A DNA stretch of 64,000 nt from 'Nostoc azollae' 0708 (GTDB lineage Bacteria > Cyanobacteriota > Cyanobacteriia > Cyanobacteriales > Nostocaceae), in NCBI RefSeq assembly GCF_000196515.1, contig NC_014248.1, positions 1,721,501 through 1,785,500 of the forward strand, in the 5' to 3' direction. The translations under genes were made by a program, and so were the position numbers. Of this stretch, positions 30,169-40,634 are shown piece by piece. The notes under the pieces are model-generated. The model was not told the DNA's origin. It did no database searches and saw nothing but the letters and a program-made list of their open reading frames with translations. Positions within the stretch are counted from its first letter, which is position 1; each line of letters opens with the position of its first letter.

Positions 30169-30261
30169 ACACAAAGTAGCAATCCTCAAATTTAACAGGA
30201 TTGCTATAGTTCAACTATAAATTCAAGCTAGGAGAATTATTATAGTTGTACAATTAGCAAA

Positions 30262-30805
30262 ATGACGCTTCAATATTTCCAAATACCACCAAATGAATCA
30301 AGCTCGTATTTTGACAGAAGATGATAGAGTAGAACTGATAAACGGAGAAACTATTGAAATGTCACCAATTGCTAGGATACATGCAACTTGTATGAGAAGA
30401 TTAATTAACATTCTGAACTTTTGGGTGAATTAGCAATAGTTGATGCTCGAAATAATAATTATTTTAAATAACGTATCATAACCCCAAGTAGATATTGTAT
30501 TACTCAAAGCTAGCGCAGATTTTTATGAAGCTGGACATCCCCAACTACACGATATATTATTGTTAGTTGAAGTTGCTGATAGCAACATTGAATATGACAG
30601 AGAAGTCAAAATTATTCTCTATGCGAGTAGTGGTATTTCTGAAGTTTGGTTAGTTGATATTTATGAACAAGTAATAATAGTTTATCGCCAGCCTACCGCC
30701 AATGGTTATAGTGAAATCAAAGCTTTCCAACGTGGTGATATTTTAGATATTCAAGCATTTTACGAAATTAAATTAAGTGTCAATATGGTTTTAGCTTTAA
30801 ACTAA
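30262..30805 (+). pseudogene. Uma2-family (DUF820) endonuclease-like gene, broken
   Basis: Starts MTLQYFQIPPNE with an early frame change, then RILTEDDRVELINGETIEMS and SPIARIHATC. After more damage the C-terminal half is open: VDIVLLKASADFYEAGHPQL, HDILLLVEVADSNIEYDRE, SGISEVWLVDIYEQ. D-(X)n-EV and K residues of the PD-(D/E)XK-like fold are still visible in that half. Common multigene family in cyanobacteria, biological role unclear. Followed by a second truncated member. Confidence 0.8.
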
Positions 30806-30849
30806 TTAAAGATACTTGTAAGTAATAGCATCAAACAAGAGAGTGAATT

Positions 30850-31074
30850 ATATCTATTCAATTAGTAACCAGACGTTTCACAGTTAAACAATATTATCAA
30901 ATGAATGAAGCTGGTATCTTCTTAGAAGAGGACAGAGTAGAATTAACCAATGGAGAAATTGTTGAAATGTCACCAATTGCTAGAAGAGATACTGCTTGTA
31001 TTGACCGTATTAATCATTTAATCAGTAGACACGACCAGAAATTTACAAAGGAGTCTGTGTCTGGTTTTCCATAG
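30850..31074 (+). pseudogene. Second Uma2-family gene, N-terminal fragment
   Basis: Reads SIQLVTRRFTVKQYYQMNEA, GIFLEEDRVELTNGEIVEMS and SPIARRDTACIDRINHLI, then diverges to a stop at 31072-31074. The C-terminal core is absent. It parallels the preceding Uma2 pseudogene residue for residue over about 50 positions, so the two were tandem paralogues. Confidence 0.72.
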
Positions 31075-31316
31075 TGTTAAGATTTAGGAAAGAGCGAAGG
31101 AAAGAATCAGGGTTGGTAATAGTAACTGATAGGAACTATCCATGGAGATGTTGGTGACAAATTTATAACTGACCTCATACTTCATAACATTTATGAAATG
31201 GGCAAAACTAATGAACCAGTTCCTAATGTGACTAAACCACAAATAGTTAGTAAGAATTACTTGTGAGTAAATTGGGGAGTTGAGGGGAAATCTTTGTTGA
31301 GGTACCCGGAATATTT

Positions 31317-31745
31317 TTACAAGTCTAATGACCTGTTCAACAAAAATACCCTTGGTGGAAAACTCTTTGTTTCCTGCCTTTTGTTCTGAGTGGCCATGGC
31401 ATAATCGCTATCATGTTTTTCTACCTGTTCACGGAGACTAGCAGGGAAAATATCTCGCAATATCTCTAGCCAGTAATGAAATGTGTCCTTTGCTTCCCTT
31501 TTGCATATACCGAAATGCAAACCTAAAAACTCAAATGTTGGTATTTGCCTCCAATATAACAAGGATAGACATACCTGTTCTTTTATCTCTAGTTTCCCTT
31601 TCCCCCCTGCTCCTTTCTCATTTATACCTATGTTTTTACTTTCTATGTCACCTTGAAGTTTCTTATGCTACATTCCACCTTGGGCCAACAAGTCTTGAAA
31701 CTGATGGTTAGTTATTCCCAGTATTTGTTTTCTAAGATGTGGATA
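31317..31745 (-). pseudogene. HTH-containing IS5-type (DDE_4) transposase, N-terminal relic
   Basis: Minus strand: NHQFQDLLAQGG, KGKLEIKEQVCLSLLYWRQI, TFEFLGLHFGICKREAKDTF and HYWLEILRDIFPASLREQVE. This is the helix-turn-helix N-terminal region of IS5-type transposases with a DDE_4 core. The catalytic part is missing and a stop interrupts the first segment. Confidence 0.65.
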
Positions 31746-31791
31746 TTCTTGAATATAGTTAATTTAGTGTATTTTTCCTTTTCCTACACCC

Positions 31792-32025
31792 TCAAAATTC
31801 CCTTCTACCATTTTTTAACACCAAGTTAATTTTCCTGACAGGTCTAATACCCGTTACCTTATGTAATCTCGTTTTCAGAAACTTTCTCGTTCTGTGACAT
31901 TCATTATTTTCTAATTCAGCCAAAGCTTCTAGAAAATTAATTTTTAACTCCTCTGGCAAAATTCTCATCGCTTCATGAAGCACACTATATTTATCTAGAA
32001 GAGGTTTAATTTGTCCCATTAACAA
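31792..32025 (-). CDS. Hypothetical protein
   Basis: 77 residues: an amphipathic helical N-terminal half (KPLLDKYSVLHEAMRILPEE) and a basic C-terminal half (RTRKFLKTRLHKVTGIRPVR). The basic tail recalls small RelE-type toxins truncated before their catalytic end, but this is only a guess. MGQIKP, two residues later, may be the true start. Could be a fragment. Confidence 0.35.
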   Translation of the reverse strand: MLMGQIKPLLDKYSVLHEAMRILPEELKINFLEALAELENNECHRTRKFLKTRLHKVTGIRPVRKINLVLKNGRREF

Positions 32026-32051
32026 CAGTGAATTTCTAAATCTTGATTTTC

Positions 32052-32243
32052 TTATACCGTGAAATACTGATAAATAAACTCTGCAATAGCGCTATATGCT
32101 TGTTGTCCTGCTTCTGAATTGACTAATCTAAATAAGGTGATTACTATACATCCAAAAGTCGGAGCATTATCAATAGTTAAAATTATTCTTTGTTCCTCAT
32201 TAATTTTTAAGCAAAAAATAGTTAACTCATAGTCATGATTCAA
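32052..32243 (-). CDS. Hypothetical protein, partner of the downstream ORF
   Basis: 63 residues, no family recognised: LTIFCLKINEEQRIILTIDN, then EAGQQAYSAIAEFIYQYFTV. It ends 26 bases before the next minus-strand ORF, so the two may have formed a pair. A miniature element begins 6 bases upstream of its ATG, probably separating it from its promoter or N-terminus. Confidence 0.3.
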   Translation of the reverse strand: MNHDYELTIFCLKINEEQRIILTIDNAPTFGCIVITLFRLVNSEAGQQAYSAIAEFIYQYFTV

Positions 32244-32249
32244 CTGAAT

Positions 32250-32420
32250 GAACCTTTTTCACAATTAATTATGTGTTATAATTGGGGTTGTCTTTGTTTT
32301 AGCCGAAAGTTAGTTAGAGTTACACAGTTATGTTTAAATTAGCGAGCGCAAAGAACACCGAAAAATACATAAATTATAAGACTCCCTATTATAATACAGC
32401 AACAATTTTGCAAGAGGTCT
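32250..32420 (+). repeat. ~165-bp miniature inverted-repeat element, copy 4
   Basis: 171 bp; degenerate left end (GAACCTTTTTCACAATTAAT), intact right end (AATTTTGCAAGAGGTCT). Flanked by AAT on both sides (32247-32249 and 32421-32423), the same 3-bp target pattern as copy 1. Confidence 0.8.
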
Positions 32421-32905
32421 AATATTTATTGCTGAGTTTTTCGCTGTGTTCATAAAAAGAACTGTTTTCAAATGAGAGAAGTTGAAAGTTACGATTTATT
32501 TCTTGAAAAATTCTAAACTTCTCCTTATCCGTAAGTTTTTATAAATCTTTCTGAAAATCCTTTGTCGATTCAATAAGTATATCCATCAACTCAATAAGTA
32601 CATCCATAAAATTAACTCCTAACTCGAAATTACAAGGCTAATTTAAATTAGCCCTAGTTATAGAAAATTGCTGATAGTAATTGTGAAATAATCAGAAATT
32701 AACTTTCCAGAACTTGTATCTATAAATAAACTGATCATTTCCAACACAACAGCTTTCTGCAAAATTCAGACTTATGCAAATTAGTCAGCTAAGAAATAAA
32801 GTCATTAAACCTGCATTCATAGTCATATTAGGACGTGCTATTACTCGAAGTATCAGATGTACAAAATTTAACTCAAATTAAAAATAAAATATAGCAGATA
32901 CCCAA
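32421..32905. other. Intergenic, no gene seen
   Basis: Contains a short degenerate direct repeat near 32570-32605 (CAATAAGTA..ATCCATCAACT / ATCCATAAAAT). No gene recognised. Should include the promoter and possibly the lost signal-peptide region of the DUF3370 gene. Confidence 0.35.
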
Positions 32906-33423
32906 ATGCCACCTAAACCAGCACCTCCAGAAATTGTCCAAGCTGGAGAAGTGCGTCCTTGACCTGGTAGCTTGGATAAAATACCTGTCTTTAACAGTAA
33001 CAGTCCTGAATGGATAAAAACTGAAGGGATTTTACTTTCTACTTTTGCACGTTATGGGAAAAAGATTCCAGCTGCAGATCTGAATTTTCCCTTTCAGGGA
33101 AGATTTGATTTATTTGCTCACCACTATACTCATAGTCCCAAAAATTTGCAAACGCTTTATTTGGTTGTAATTTTGTATAATCCGGCTAAAAAACCTATCA
33201 CTGTAGATATTTTACAAGGTGCAAGTTATTTGATAGTAGATGTAGCTTTTGTAAATTTAGCGCCATATTTTATTGAAAATAATGATGGTAAGTAAAGTCT
33301 TTTCAGACCCAGTAGACAGGGCTGTAGCTGATGTTTTGCGGGGAGTAGGACAAAAGGATTTTCCGGCTAAATTGGTAATTCCTGCTGAGGGAAGTCGGAT
33401 GTTATTAAATCATCCCATTCTAT

Positions 33424-34623
33424 TAGTCAACCAAGGCAATGTTGCTGGGTAAGCCCCTCTAATTGATAAACTAGTCAAAAAAGGGGTTGACCATGGCAAA
33501 AAAGTATGTTGTAGATTTAAGCGAAGAGGAAGTTTTACAACTGCAAGCAATCCTCAAAAAAGGAAAGCACAAAGCAAGAAGTATAACCCGTGCAAACATT
33601 CTTTGAATGGCATCTGAGGGAGAAACGGACACGGCGCTGCCGCAGTTCGAGTTCATGTTGCCACGGTGGAAAGGACAAGAGAAAACTTTGTGATTGGTGG
33701 ATTAGAGTTTGCTTTAAAGGATGGGGAAAATCCACCAAAACCCAAAAAATTAGATGAAAAACAAGAAGCATTTTTGATTGCGACTGCTTGTTATACTCCG
33801 CTAGAAGGAAGAGTGCGTTGGACAATGCAATTATTAGCGGAGCATTTAGTGAAGGTTGGTATCATAGATTGAATCTCAGACGAAACAATACGCTAAACTC
33901 TAAAAAAAATGAAATTAAAGCGTGGTTAAAAGAACAGTGGTGTATTCCCGAAGTTAACCCAGAGTATGTGTTCAGGATGGAAGATATTTTGGATTTGTAC
34001 AATGAGCTATATGATCCGAAAAAACCTACACTCTGTGTAGATGAACGCCCATATCAAGTAGTAGAAGAAGTAAGACTTCCTTTGCCACCAGAACCACATC
34101 AGCCTGAAGGTTATGATTGTGAGTATAAACACAATGGTGTTGTAAATTTATTTGGCTTTTTTGAACCAATAGCCGGGTGGAGGCATATTGAAGTTACACA
34201 AAGTCGGACAAAAGCTGATTTTGCTAAACAATTAAAAGATTGAGTAGATGTTTATTACCCCCAAGCTGATGTGATACCTTTACTTGTTGATAACCTAAAC
34301 ATTCATACTCCAAGTGTTTCATATGGAGTTTTCTCTCCACAAGAAGCACGCCGCATTATTGAAAAATTAGAGTTTCACTATACTCCTAAACACGCTTATT
34401 GGTTGAATCAAGTAGGAATTGAATTATCAATTTTATCTCGCCAATGCTTAGAACGACGTATTCCTAATGTAGAAATATTATCTTCTGAAATTGCTACTTG
34501 GGAGTCACAGCGTAATCAACAAAAACCCAGTGTTTATTGGGGTTTTAAAACCAAGGATGCACGTAAAAAAATGCAGCGTTTATATCCGAGCATTTAACCT
34601 AGCAAAATTGCCTTGGCAGACTA
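33424..34623 (+). mobile_element. IS630-family insertion sequence
   Basis: Ends TAGTCAACCAAGGCAATGTT and the reverse complement TAGTCTGCCAAGGCAATTTT are inverted repeats of about 29 bp. TA at 33424-33425 and again at 34622-34623 is the typical IS630 target duplication. The IS proper is about 1.2 kb with one transposase on the plus strand. It sits in a DUF3370 gene and its removal restores that frame. Confidence 0.9.
33494..34597 (+). pseudogene. IS630-family transposase, broken
   Basis: Starts AKKYVVDLSEEEVLQLQAIL, stops at TGA 33603 and continues in other frames. VERTRENFVIGGLEFALKDG (HTH end), RRTLKKNEIKAWLKEQWCIP and EYVFRMEDILDLYNE give way to the catalytic core: CVDERPYQVVEE (first Asp), PLLVDNLNIHTPS (second Asp) and NQVGIELSILSRQCLE (Glu). 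At least three disruptions, so it cannot act on its own. Confidence 0.9.
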
Positions 34624-35567
34624 CTAGTGCGAAATTTAGACACGCCTGTAAATGGTCGGTCTAGCTTTTTCCATTTGCGTAGTAGTAGTAGTAAAGTTTA
34701 TAGGGCTAGTTTAGCCATGTTTGCTAAAAAAATGCTGATTGTAATTACTGTACAACAACTTGAGCCGAATGGGAAGATTTATTAAATAACGGTAATTTTA
34801 CACTTTTCAGGGATATAATTCGCACAGCGAATAATGTGAAAGGAGGTCAATTAATTTATGGAAGGGTAGCTGGTGTATCTGAAGGTGCGACTTGGAAAGT
34901 AAATCTGATAGATAATACCAAAAGTCAAAGTTTGACTATTCCCCAACCGGGTAAAGCTATTTCTTATGCGATCACAACTTTAGGAAGTGGTAGATTAAGT
35001 ACACAACAAAGCCAAACTGCGAAAATGGTGGTACGTTATCCAGACACGGCTGATAAAGCACATGGAAATTATGGAGTTGAATATAACTCAGTTTGCCTTT
35101 AAGTAATAACACCATTATAAACCAGGCTATAACTGTCACCTTAGGAACACTATTAAAGGAAGACAAATTAGCTTAAAACAGTGTGCGTTTCCGAAAACCA
35201 TCTGTAGATTCTCCATTTTTCCGCGGTACAGTGCGGCTAAAATACACTGATGATAATGGGAAGCAACAAACACAGTACGTACATTTACGCCATCGTACTG
35301 GTCAGGTTTTAGATCCTTTAGTGAAAGTGGTGTTAAAACCGGGAACTAAACGCATGGTGCAGCTAGATGTAATTTACCCACCTGATTCTACACCCCTGCA
35401 AGTAGTCACGGTAAGAACTTTGGAAATTGAAAGTACATGACAGGGAATAGGTGACAGGGAAAAGGTTATAGTTGACAAAAGGAAACCTAACATTCCCAAA
35501 GTTTTTGTTGGGTTACGCTGTCTATACAATTCTAAAACCTAAAATCCACATTCTAAAATTGTATTAT

Positions 35568-35869
35568 TTACCGCCGTAGAAAAAGGCGACTTCTTTTTCT
35601 TTTAAAGGTGCAAAACCAGCGTCTGCAAGCTTTTGGTCTAGTTCTGATTACGGTATATGCTTGGCACCAATGCCAACAATGGGAGAACGTATGGTGTTAG
35701 ATACACCCCTACGTTGTCTACCTGCTTCTAATCCCATGACTTGGTTATACAATTCTAATTTAGCTGGAGGAATAGGAGAACCGTCAAAGTCTATCCACTG
35801 TGTGATCGCAACATCAATAGCATCAGCACCTGTGCTAGTTTGATTCCCTACATTAATTTTAGTGGTCAT
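35568..35869 (-). pseudogene. Conserved hypothetical, one nonsense codon
   Basis: Starts TTKINVGNQTSTGADAIDVA and QWIDFDGSPIPPAKLELYNQ, reaches TAA (35648-35650), then continues in the same frame SELDQKLADAGFAPLKEKEV to a TAA at 35568. The premature TAA differs by one base from CAA (Gln). 100 codons in total. Unknown function; a truncated 73-residue protein could still be made. Confidence 0.6.
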
Positions 35870-36066
35870 GGCGATCTATTCTTAAGGTTATTAGGTATAT
35901 TTTATCAGTTAGGGAGGGGGTATAAGAAGCAGGAGGGCGGGTGAGCAGGGGTGCAGGGTACAGAAGAGAAGAAAAATCAGTAGTCCCCATTTCCCTATTC
36001 AGACTTGCCACTTTTGGAAATTTTGGTTTAATCTCGAACCAGCGGTATAGCAATTTAGGTGATGCT

Positions 36067-36450
36067 ATGTCTGACCCCCACACTCCTCGTAATAAAGACC
36101 GCAACCTGGAACAAGCTCTAACTAACAAAATTATCGACGATTATTTCGAGAATTCTGAAAGTTGGCTGAGAGCAATTTTGCGGATGTGTATTTTCTCCCT
36201 CGCTAAAATTAATGGAGAATCCGTGTTTATCGTCGAATGTCCGAATCAAGCCGTAGCAAAGCGCCTTAGTCGTAAAACTTATCCGTTTCGAGGAATGGTG
36301 TACTTTTTAACTGATAATTTTGATGATCGCGATCGCAGCTTATTTTGCTATAAAGATGAACCTAAAGGAAAATGGCGCTGTTTTGATACCAGCACAAATA
36401 CCTGGGAATACCTGAGTGATTTACAGTCATCTATTACGCCAAGTGAATAG
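36067..36450 (+). CDS. Conserved hypothetical protein
   Basis: 127 residues from ATG 36067, chosen because AGGTGA lies five bases before it; the frame is open back to 35941 but that part is low-complexity non-coding sequence. Soluble, mixed alpha/beta: LRAILRMCIFSLAKINGESV, VECPNQAVAKRLSRKTYPF, DDRDRSLFCYKDEPKGKWRC. No family named. Intact, so probably expressed. Confidence 0.65.
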   Translation: MSDPHTPRNKDRNLEQALTNKIIDDYFENSESWLRAILRMCIFSLAKINGESVFIVECPNQAVAKRLSRKTYPFRGMVYFLTDNFDDRDRSLFCYKDEPKGKWRCFDTSTNTWEYLSDLQSSITPSE

Positions 36451-36488
36451 GGACTGGGGACTGCGGAAGATGGGGAAGTAATTTTCCT

Positions 36489-36525
36489 AATGCCCAATGC
36501 CCAATATCCAATGCCCAATCACCAA
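36489..36525. repeat. CCCAATG/CCAATCA heptamer cluster
   Basis: Five degenerate heptamer units of the same type as the repeat at 29210. It overlaps the 3' end of the small membrane-protein pseudogene. Confidence 0.6.
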
Positions 36526-36776
36526 TGACTAGATTTGTGTGTGATTGAACCACCAACAAACGCCCCTAATATTGTGCCTGTCCAAACTCCAGCTATGCTA
36601 CCTTGCCAGATTGATCCTGGTGTCATTCAAGTATTACACATCTTTTGGAAGCCCCAAGCTTGGTTTTGGCATTTCTCACTGTGAAGCATTGAGGTCATTT
36701 GTACACCCATCAAACCACCAAAACATCCAGATAACAATGCCACAAAAGTACAAATTAGAATGCGTTTCTTAGTCAT
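36519..36776 (-). pseudogene. Small membrane protein with one nonsense codon
   Basis: ATG 36776: TKKRILICTFVALLSGCFGG (one membrane helix), then MTSMLHSEKCQNQAWGFQKM, a TGA near 36627, then TPGSIWQGSIAGVWTGTILG and AFVGGSITHK (second helix). The single in-frame stop splits the two helices. Unknown cyanobacterial small membrane protein. Confidence 0.55.
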
Positions 36777-36878
36777 GGTGATTGGGGACTGATCGTTGAT
36801 GATTCGTGATATGGAGACATGGGGAGAAATAACAATATCTTCTCTTACACCCTTTCTTTCTGTCACCTGTCACCTTCT

Positions 36879-39800
36879 TCAACCTGTATTTCTCATTCCT
36901 GCAGCAATACCGTTAATGGTTAATAATGCTCCTCTAAGCAACTCTCCTTTGCTGTAACGGGAGTTAATTACTCCAGAGGTCGTGGTGTTTTTGTACTGTC
37001 TCAAACGCTTCAGGATAGAAACTTGTATAAATCCTAATGGCACAATTGTCCCATTACGTAATTGTACGGAACGTTGCAAGATGGGATCACCGTCTAAAAG
37101 TCGTTGGTGTCCAGTGATATTTAAGACCAAATCTCTAGTTAGATAAAATTCACTAGCAATTTGCTCAAATACTTTATCAAACTGGGCTTTGTCTTCTGGG
37201 TTGGATAGTTCCTGGACGTAATGATGTGCCATTTCAATGTCTACTTTTGCCAAGGTCATTTCCGCTTTAGAAATTGCCATTTTGAAGAAAGGCCATTTAA
37301 CATAAAAATAGCGCAGCAATTTCAGGTGTTCTTCTGGCTGTTCGTTCAAGAACTCTTGTAAAGCTGTACCTAAGCCATACCAAGAAGGTAACAAGAATCG
37401 GGTTTGTGTCCAGCTGAATACCCAAGGAATAGCGCGCAAACTGCTTAAATCTTTTTTACCCGATGGTCGTCGCGCTGGACGCGAACTAATTTGCAGTTGG
37501 CTGATTTCTTCAATGGGGGTGACTTGGTGGAAGAAGTCGATAAAATCGGGTTGTTCGTAAATTAGACCGCGATAATGTTGGCGCGATCGCATTGACAATT
37601 CTTCCATGATCTCATTCCATGGTTCAATATCATCAAACCCTGTCCGCAACAAACTAGCTTGAACTACCGCAGTTGTGATGGTTTCTACATGATATAAAGC
37701 CAAGTCCAGCAAGGAATATTTAGAAGCTAAAACTTCTCCTTGTTCAGTAATCTTGATGCGTCCATTAATACTGTTACCAGGTTGAGCCAAAATCGCTTCA
37801 TAAGCAGGGCCACCACCCCGACCTACAGAACCGCCGCGTCCGTGGAAAATCCGCAGGTGTAAGCCATATTGTTCGGCAATTTTCTGGAGTGATTTTTGGG
37901 CTTTGTGAATTTCCCAGTTGCTGCTTAAGAAACCAGAATCCTTATTACTGTCAGAATACCCCAGCATCACTTCTTGCAAGTTGGGGTTCAGGGTGGGTGA
38001 AGATGGAGAGTTGGGTGGTTGGGTATCTGGGGGAGTATTTTCGGAGTTAAGTGCTTCATAGCCACCAGCTAAGAAGGCGCGATATAGGGGGAGTTCAAAA
38101 AGTTTTTTCATCACGCTTCTAGAGCGTTGTAAGTCTTCTACAGTCTCAAATAGTGGGACGACTCTAATTGAACCTACAGCGATCGCTGGATCAAATAGTC
38201 TGGCTTCTTTGGCTAAGAGCAGAACTTCCAAAACATCGCTGACTTCCCGGCACATACTGATAATGTAAGTTTGACAGATGTTGATGCCAAATTCTTGTTG
38301 TAGTGATCGCACAACTCGGAAGGTTTCAATTACATCATTGGTTTTTTCTGAAAATGGCAACTCTCCAGGAATTAACGGCCGTCTTGTTTGCAGTTCCCCA
38401 GTTAACCAAGACACTCTTTGAGCTTCTGATAGTTGGTTATAAGATAGGGGTAAAACTTGCAGGTATTCGAGAATCTCATTCAGTGCATCACAATGACGAG
38501 ATGATTCTTGCCTAATATCTAGCTGAGTCAGGTTAAAGTCAAAAATTTCCACTTGACATATGAGATTTTCTAACTCTCGACAGCTTAAACCCGTTTCTGT
38601 CAAATTGCGTTGAACCAACCGCAGTTCTGATAAAAATTCAGCCCCTGAACGATACATGGGGGAATCTTCATTTGCTGGTCTTTCTCGACTATATAAAGCC
38701 AGATTGTGATCGCGTGTATTTTCCAATCTTCTCAGCACATAGGCCAACTTTAAGCGATATGGTTCTTGACGATAGCGCAACGCCAGAGCATCATATACAT
38801 CACTCATCGTAGACTGATCTAACTCCAGTGACTCCAGCAAATCTGGCAACACATCACTCCACTGCATGGACACACTTAATAATTCAATCAGCTGCTTCAC
38901 CGACTGAATATATCTTCCCAACACCATTTTCCGCTGATAACAAGCTGTTTTCCATGTAACTTCTGGTGTCACTGACGGATTTCCATCCCTATCTGAACCT
39001 ACCCAAGAACCAAAGGAACAGAAATTTTTACTTGGTGGTTCTAACCAAGGAAATGTTTGTTCTAGGGAATATTTGAGACGTTTATACAGTTGGGGAATAC
39101 CATCAAATAAGACTTCTTGGAAATAGTGCAGAGCATAATCTACTTCATCCAGCACCGTTGGTTTGAACTGGTGCAGTTCATCTGTACGCCACCACAGGCG
39201 GATTTCTTCCAATAAACGCTCTTTCACTTCTTGAGCTTCCCAAGGATAGCCACCAGAACGATTTTGCAAGCTATCCAGATGTTGCAAGAGGTCTACTACC
39301 TGTCGCTGTTTATCTCGGATCGTATGACGGACAATTTCCGTGGGGTGCGCCGTGAAAACCAAGCGAATATCTAGTTGAGAAATCAACCGTTGAATTTGCT
39401 GGGGTGGTACATTCAGTTTAAACAACAGGGGAAATAATGCCGCAAATGTGCCTTTTTGTTTAATTGGCGTAGTGTCTGTCCAACTTTGTGATAGGGAATC
39501 TGCTCCTAGTTCCTTAGTTACAGGTAAATCGTCTTCTCTTTGGTTAGTGGAATAAATAATATTGGCGAGATGTTCCTGATTGATTGTGCCTGAATCAGAA
39601 TAGCGAGTTAACTGCTGCTTTTGTTCGTATTCCTGCTCTATGATATTAATCAACTGAAAATAAAGAGCAAAAGCACGAGCAGCACGAATAGCCTCGTTGA
39701 TATTCAGTTGTTCAATTAACTCCACAGCAGAGGCGGTTTGGTCATGAGTAGCTTGTCCTTCTGGGGAACACAAATCGCGCAATTGTCCCAATAGATCTAC

Positions 39801-39932
39801 CATCTTTTGACCACATTCTTGCCGAAGAACTGACTCCCACAATTCCTCTACTACCTGTAGACGATGACGCAAGAATAATTCCGAGGGGTAAAGATTCACT
39901 GCTGGGGATGAAGAGTATAAAAGGGAACCCAT
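36879..39932 (-). CDS. ppc: Phosphoenolpyruvate carboxylase
   Basis: 1017 residues from [10 protein letters not shown]; the frame extends 12 codons further (ATG 39968), but cyanobacterial PEPC usually begins at this motif. Carboxylates PEP to oxaloacetate, the anaplerotic C4 entry and a supply for aspartate and glutamate. Catalytic His in [37 protein letters not shown] and [20 protein letters not shown] line the active site; C-terminal [12 protein letters not shown] is the family terminus. A Ser/Pro/Thr-rich insert ([13 protein letters not shown]) replaces a loop at about residue 640. Complete. Together with malic enzyme it controls flux between C3 and C4 acids. Confidence 0.97.
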   Translation of the reverse strand: MGSLLYSSSPAVNLYPSELFLRHRLQVVEELWESVLRQECGQKMVDLLGQLRDLCSPEGQATHDQTASAVELIEQLNINEAIRAARAFALYFQLINIIEQEYEQKQQLTRYSDSGTINQEHLANIIYSTNQREDDLPVTKELGADSLSQSWTDTTPIKQKGTFAALFPLLFKLNVPPQQIQRLISQLDIRLVFTAHPTEIVRHTIRDKQRQVVDLLQHLDSLQNRSGGYPWEAQEVKERLLEEIRLWWRTDELHQFKPTVLDEVDYALHYFQEVLFDGIPQLYKRLKYSLEQTFPWLEPPSKNFCSFGSWVGSDRDGNPSVTPEVTWKTACYQRKMVLGRYIQSVKQLIELLSVSMQWSDVLPDLLESLELDQSTMSDVYDALALRYRQEPYRLKLAYVLRRLENTRDHNLALYSRERPANEDSPMYRSGAEFLSELRLVQRNLTETGLSCRELENLICQVEIFDFNLTQLDIRQESSRHCDALNEILEYLQVLPLSYNQLSEAQRVSWLTGELQTRRPLIPGELPFSEKTNDVIETFRVVRSLQQEFGINICQTYIISMCREVSDVLEVLLLAKEARLFDPAIAVGSIRVVPLFETVEDLQRSRSVMKKLFELPLYRAFLAGGYEALNSENTPPDTQPPNSPSSPTLNPNLQEVMLGYSDSNKDSGFLSSNWEIHKAQKSLQKIAEQYGLHLRIFHGRGGSVGRGGGPAYEAILAQPGNSINGRIKITEQGEVLASKYSLLDLALYHVETITTAVVQASLLRTGFDDIEPWNEIMEELSMRSRQHYRGLIYEQPDFIDFFHQVTPIEEISQLQISSRPARRPSGKKDLSSLRAIPWVFSWTQTRFLLPSWYGLGTALQEFLNEQPEEHLKLLRYFYVKWPFFKMAISKAEMTLAKVDIEMAHHYVQELSNPEDKAQFDKVFEQIASEFYLTRDLVLNITGHQRLLDGDPILQRSVQLRNGTIVPLGFIQVSILKRLRQYKNTTTSGVINSRYSKGELLRGALLTINGIAAGMRNTG

Positions 39933-40036
39933 ATTCTTCGCTCTTATAAAGCCAATTACTGTTGACAATTCTAGTGTTTTACTCGTAGCTCTATAGGATT
40001 AACCAAAGCCAATAAATAAATGGTTATATATAAAGG

Positions 40037-40282
40037 TTAGCTTTGATTTAATTCCTGTTGATCTTGTGGATCTGGAAAGTGGAGAATAGGAAGGCGATCA
40101 CCTCTAAATACTTCTTCACTGGCTTCCCCTAAAGCTATCAATCCCTTACTAGTTGCTTTCTCTGCTATCAGTAGAAGTAGCATAGACGCAGTACCTATTT
40201 GCAGGAGACATGATTGGGGAATCCCCAATAAAACCAGATTTAATCCGTTGGTTGGTGAATGGTTTTGTGTGACAAGTGACAT
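40037..40282 (-). CDS. Conserved small cyanobacterial protein
   Basis: 81 residues, upstream of ppc on the same strand with 105 bp between. Contains one moderately hydrophobic helix (GTASMLLLLIAEKATSKGLI) and a charged tail (ASEEVFRGDRLPILHFPDPQ). Appears intact with reasonable residue composition. No function known to me. Confidence 0.5.
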   Translation of the reverse strand: MSLVTQNHSPTNGLNLVLLGIPQSCLLQIGTASMLLLLIAEKATSKGLIALGEASEEVFRGDRLPILHFPDPQDQQELNQS

Positions 40283-40634
40283 TGCTAATTCTTGATAATT
40301 GGCAGATGAGTAGAATAGGAGGAAGCAGAAGGTACGAGTTTAGGAGTTACAGGAGTATGGGTATCGCCACGCTATGCCTACGCCTCAATGCGTGTAGCTT
40401 GCTTTTCGTAGGGTATGCTATCAAAAGTTACAGAAATTACAGGAGTAAGAATAATAAATCGCCCCACACCCTACACCCCATTTAGGCTCATAAGACTATC
40501 TTTGCCCATTTTGCAAGCTCCAAAGGTAACAAAATTGTTAAAAAAAACTGCAAAATGTGATAAATCTATGTTTCTAGTTTACAAGTACAGGGAAAATTGC
40601 CCAATACTCGCTTCCTGTTAAAGTTGACTTCATA
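40283..40634. other. Intergenic with partial interspersed repeats
   Basis: Contains fragments typical of cyanobacterial interspersed palindromes (GCCACGCTATGCCTACGCC near 40370) and an imperfect repeat of GTTAC(A)G..ATTACAGGAGTA at about 40345 and 40430. No gene. Confidence 0.4.

Larger units (their letters stand above)
32906..35440 (+). pseudogene. DUF3370-family protein, split by an IS630 element
   Basis: N-terminal part 32906-33423: PPKPAPPEIVQAGEVRP, then TGA 32960, then IPVFNSNSPEWIKTEGILLS and GRFDLFAHHYTHSPKNLQTL; a shift near 33290; DRAVADVLRGVGQKDFPAKL and MLLNHPILL. The IS occupies 33426-34623. The C-terminal part continues in frame with LVRNLDTPVNGRSSF, then after further damage QLIYGRVAGVSEGATWKVNL, YPDTADKAHGNYGVEY, FRKPSVDSPFFRGTVRLKYT and VIYPPDSTPLQVVTVRTL. 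A secreted cyanobacterial family of unknown role. One nonsense codon and at least three shifts in addition to the insertion. Confidence 0.85.

Noticed and set aside
31481-31711. Plus-strand 76-codon hydrophobic frame
   Set aside because: Antisense to the IS5-type transposase relic, whose motifs are recognisable.
33424-34623. IS630 element here as parent of the 107-bp miniature elements
   Set aside because: Its inverted ends (TAGTCnnCCAAGGCAAT) do not match TACTCCCTTCCCA beyond the TA.
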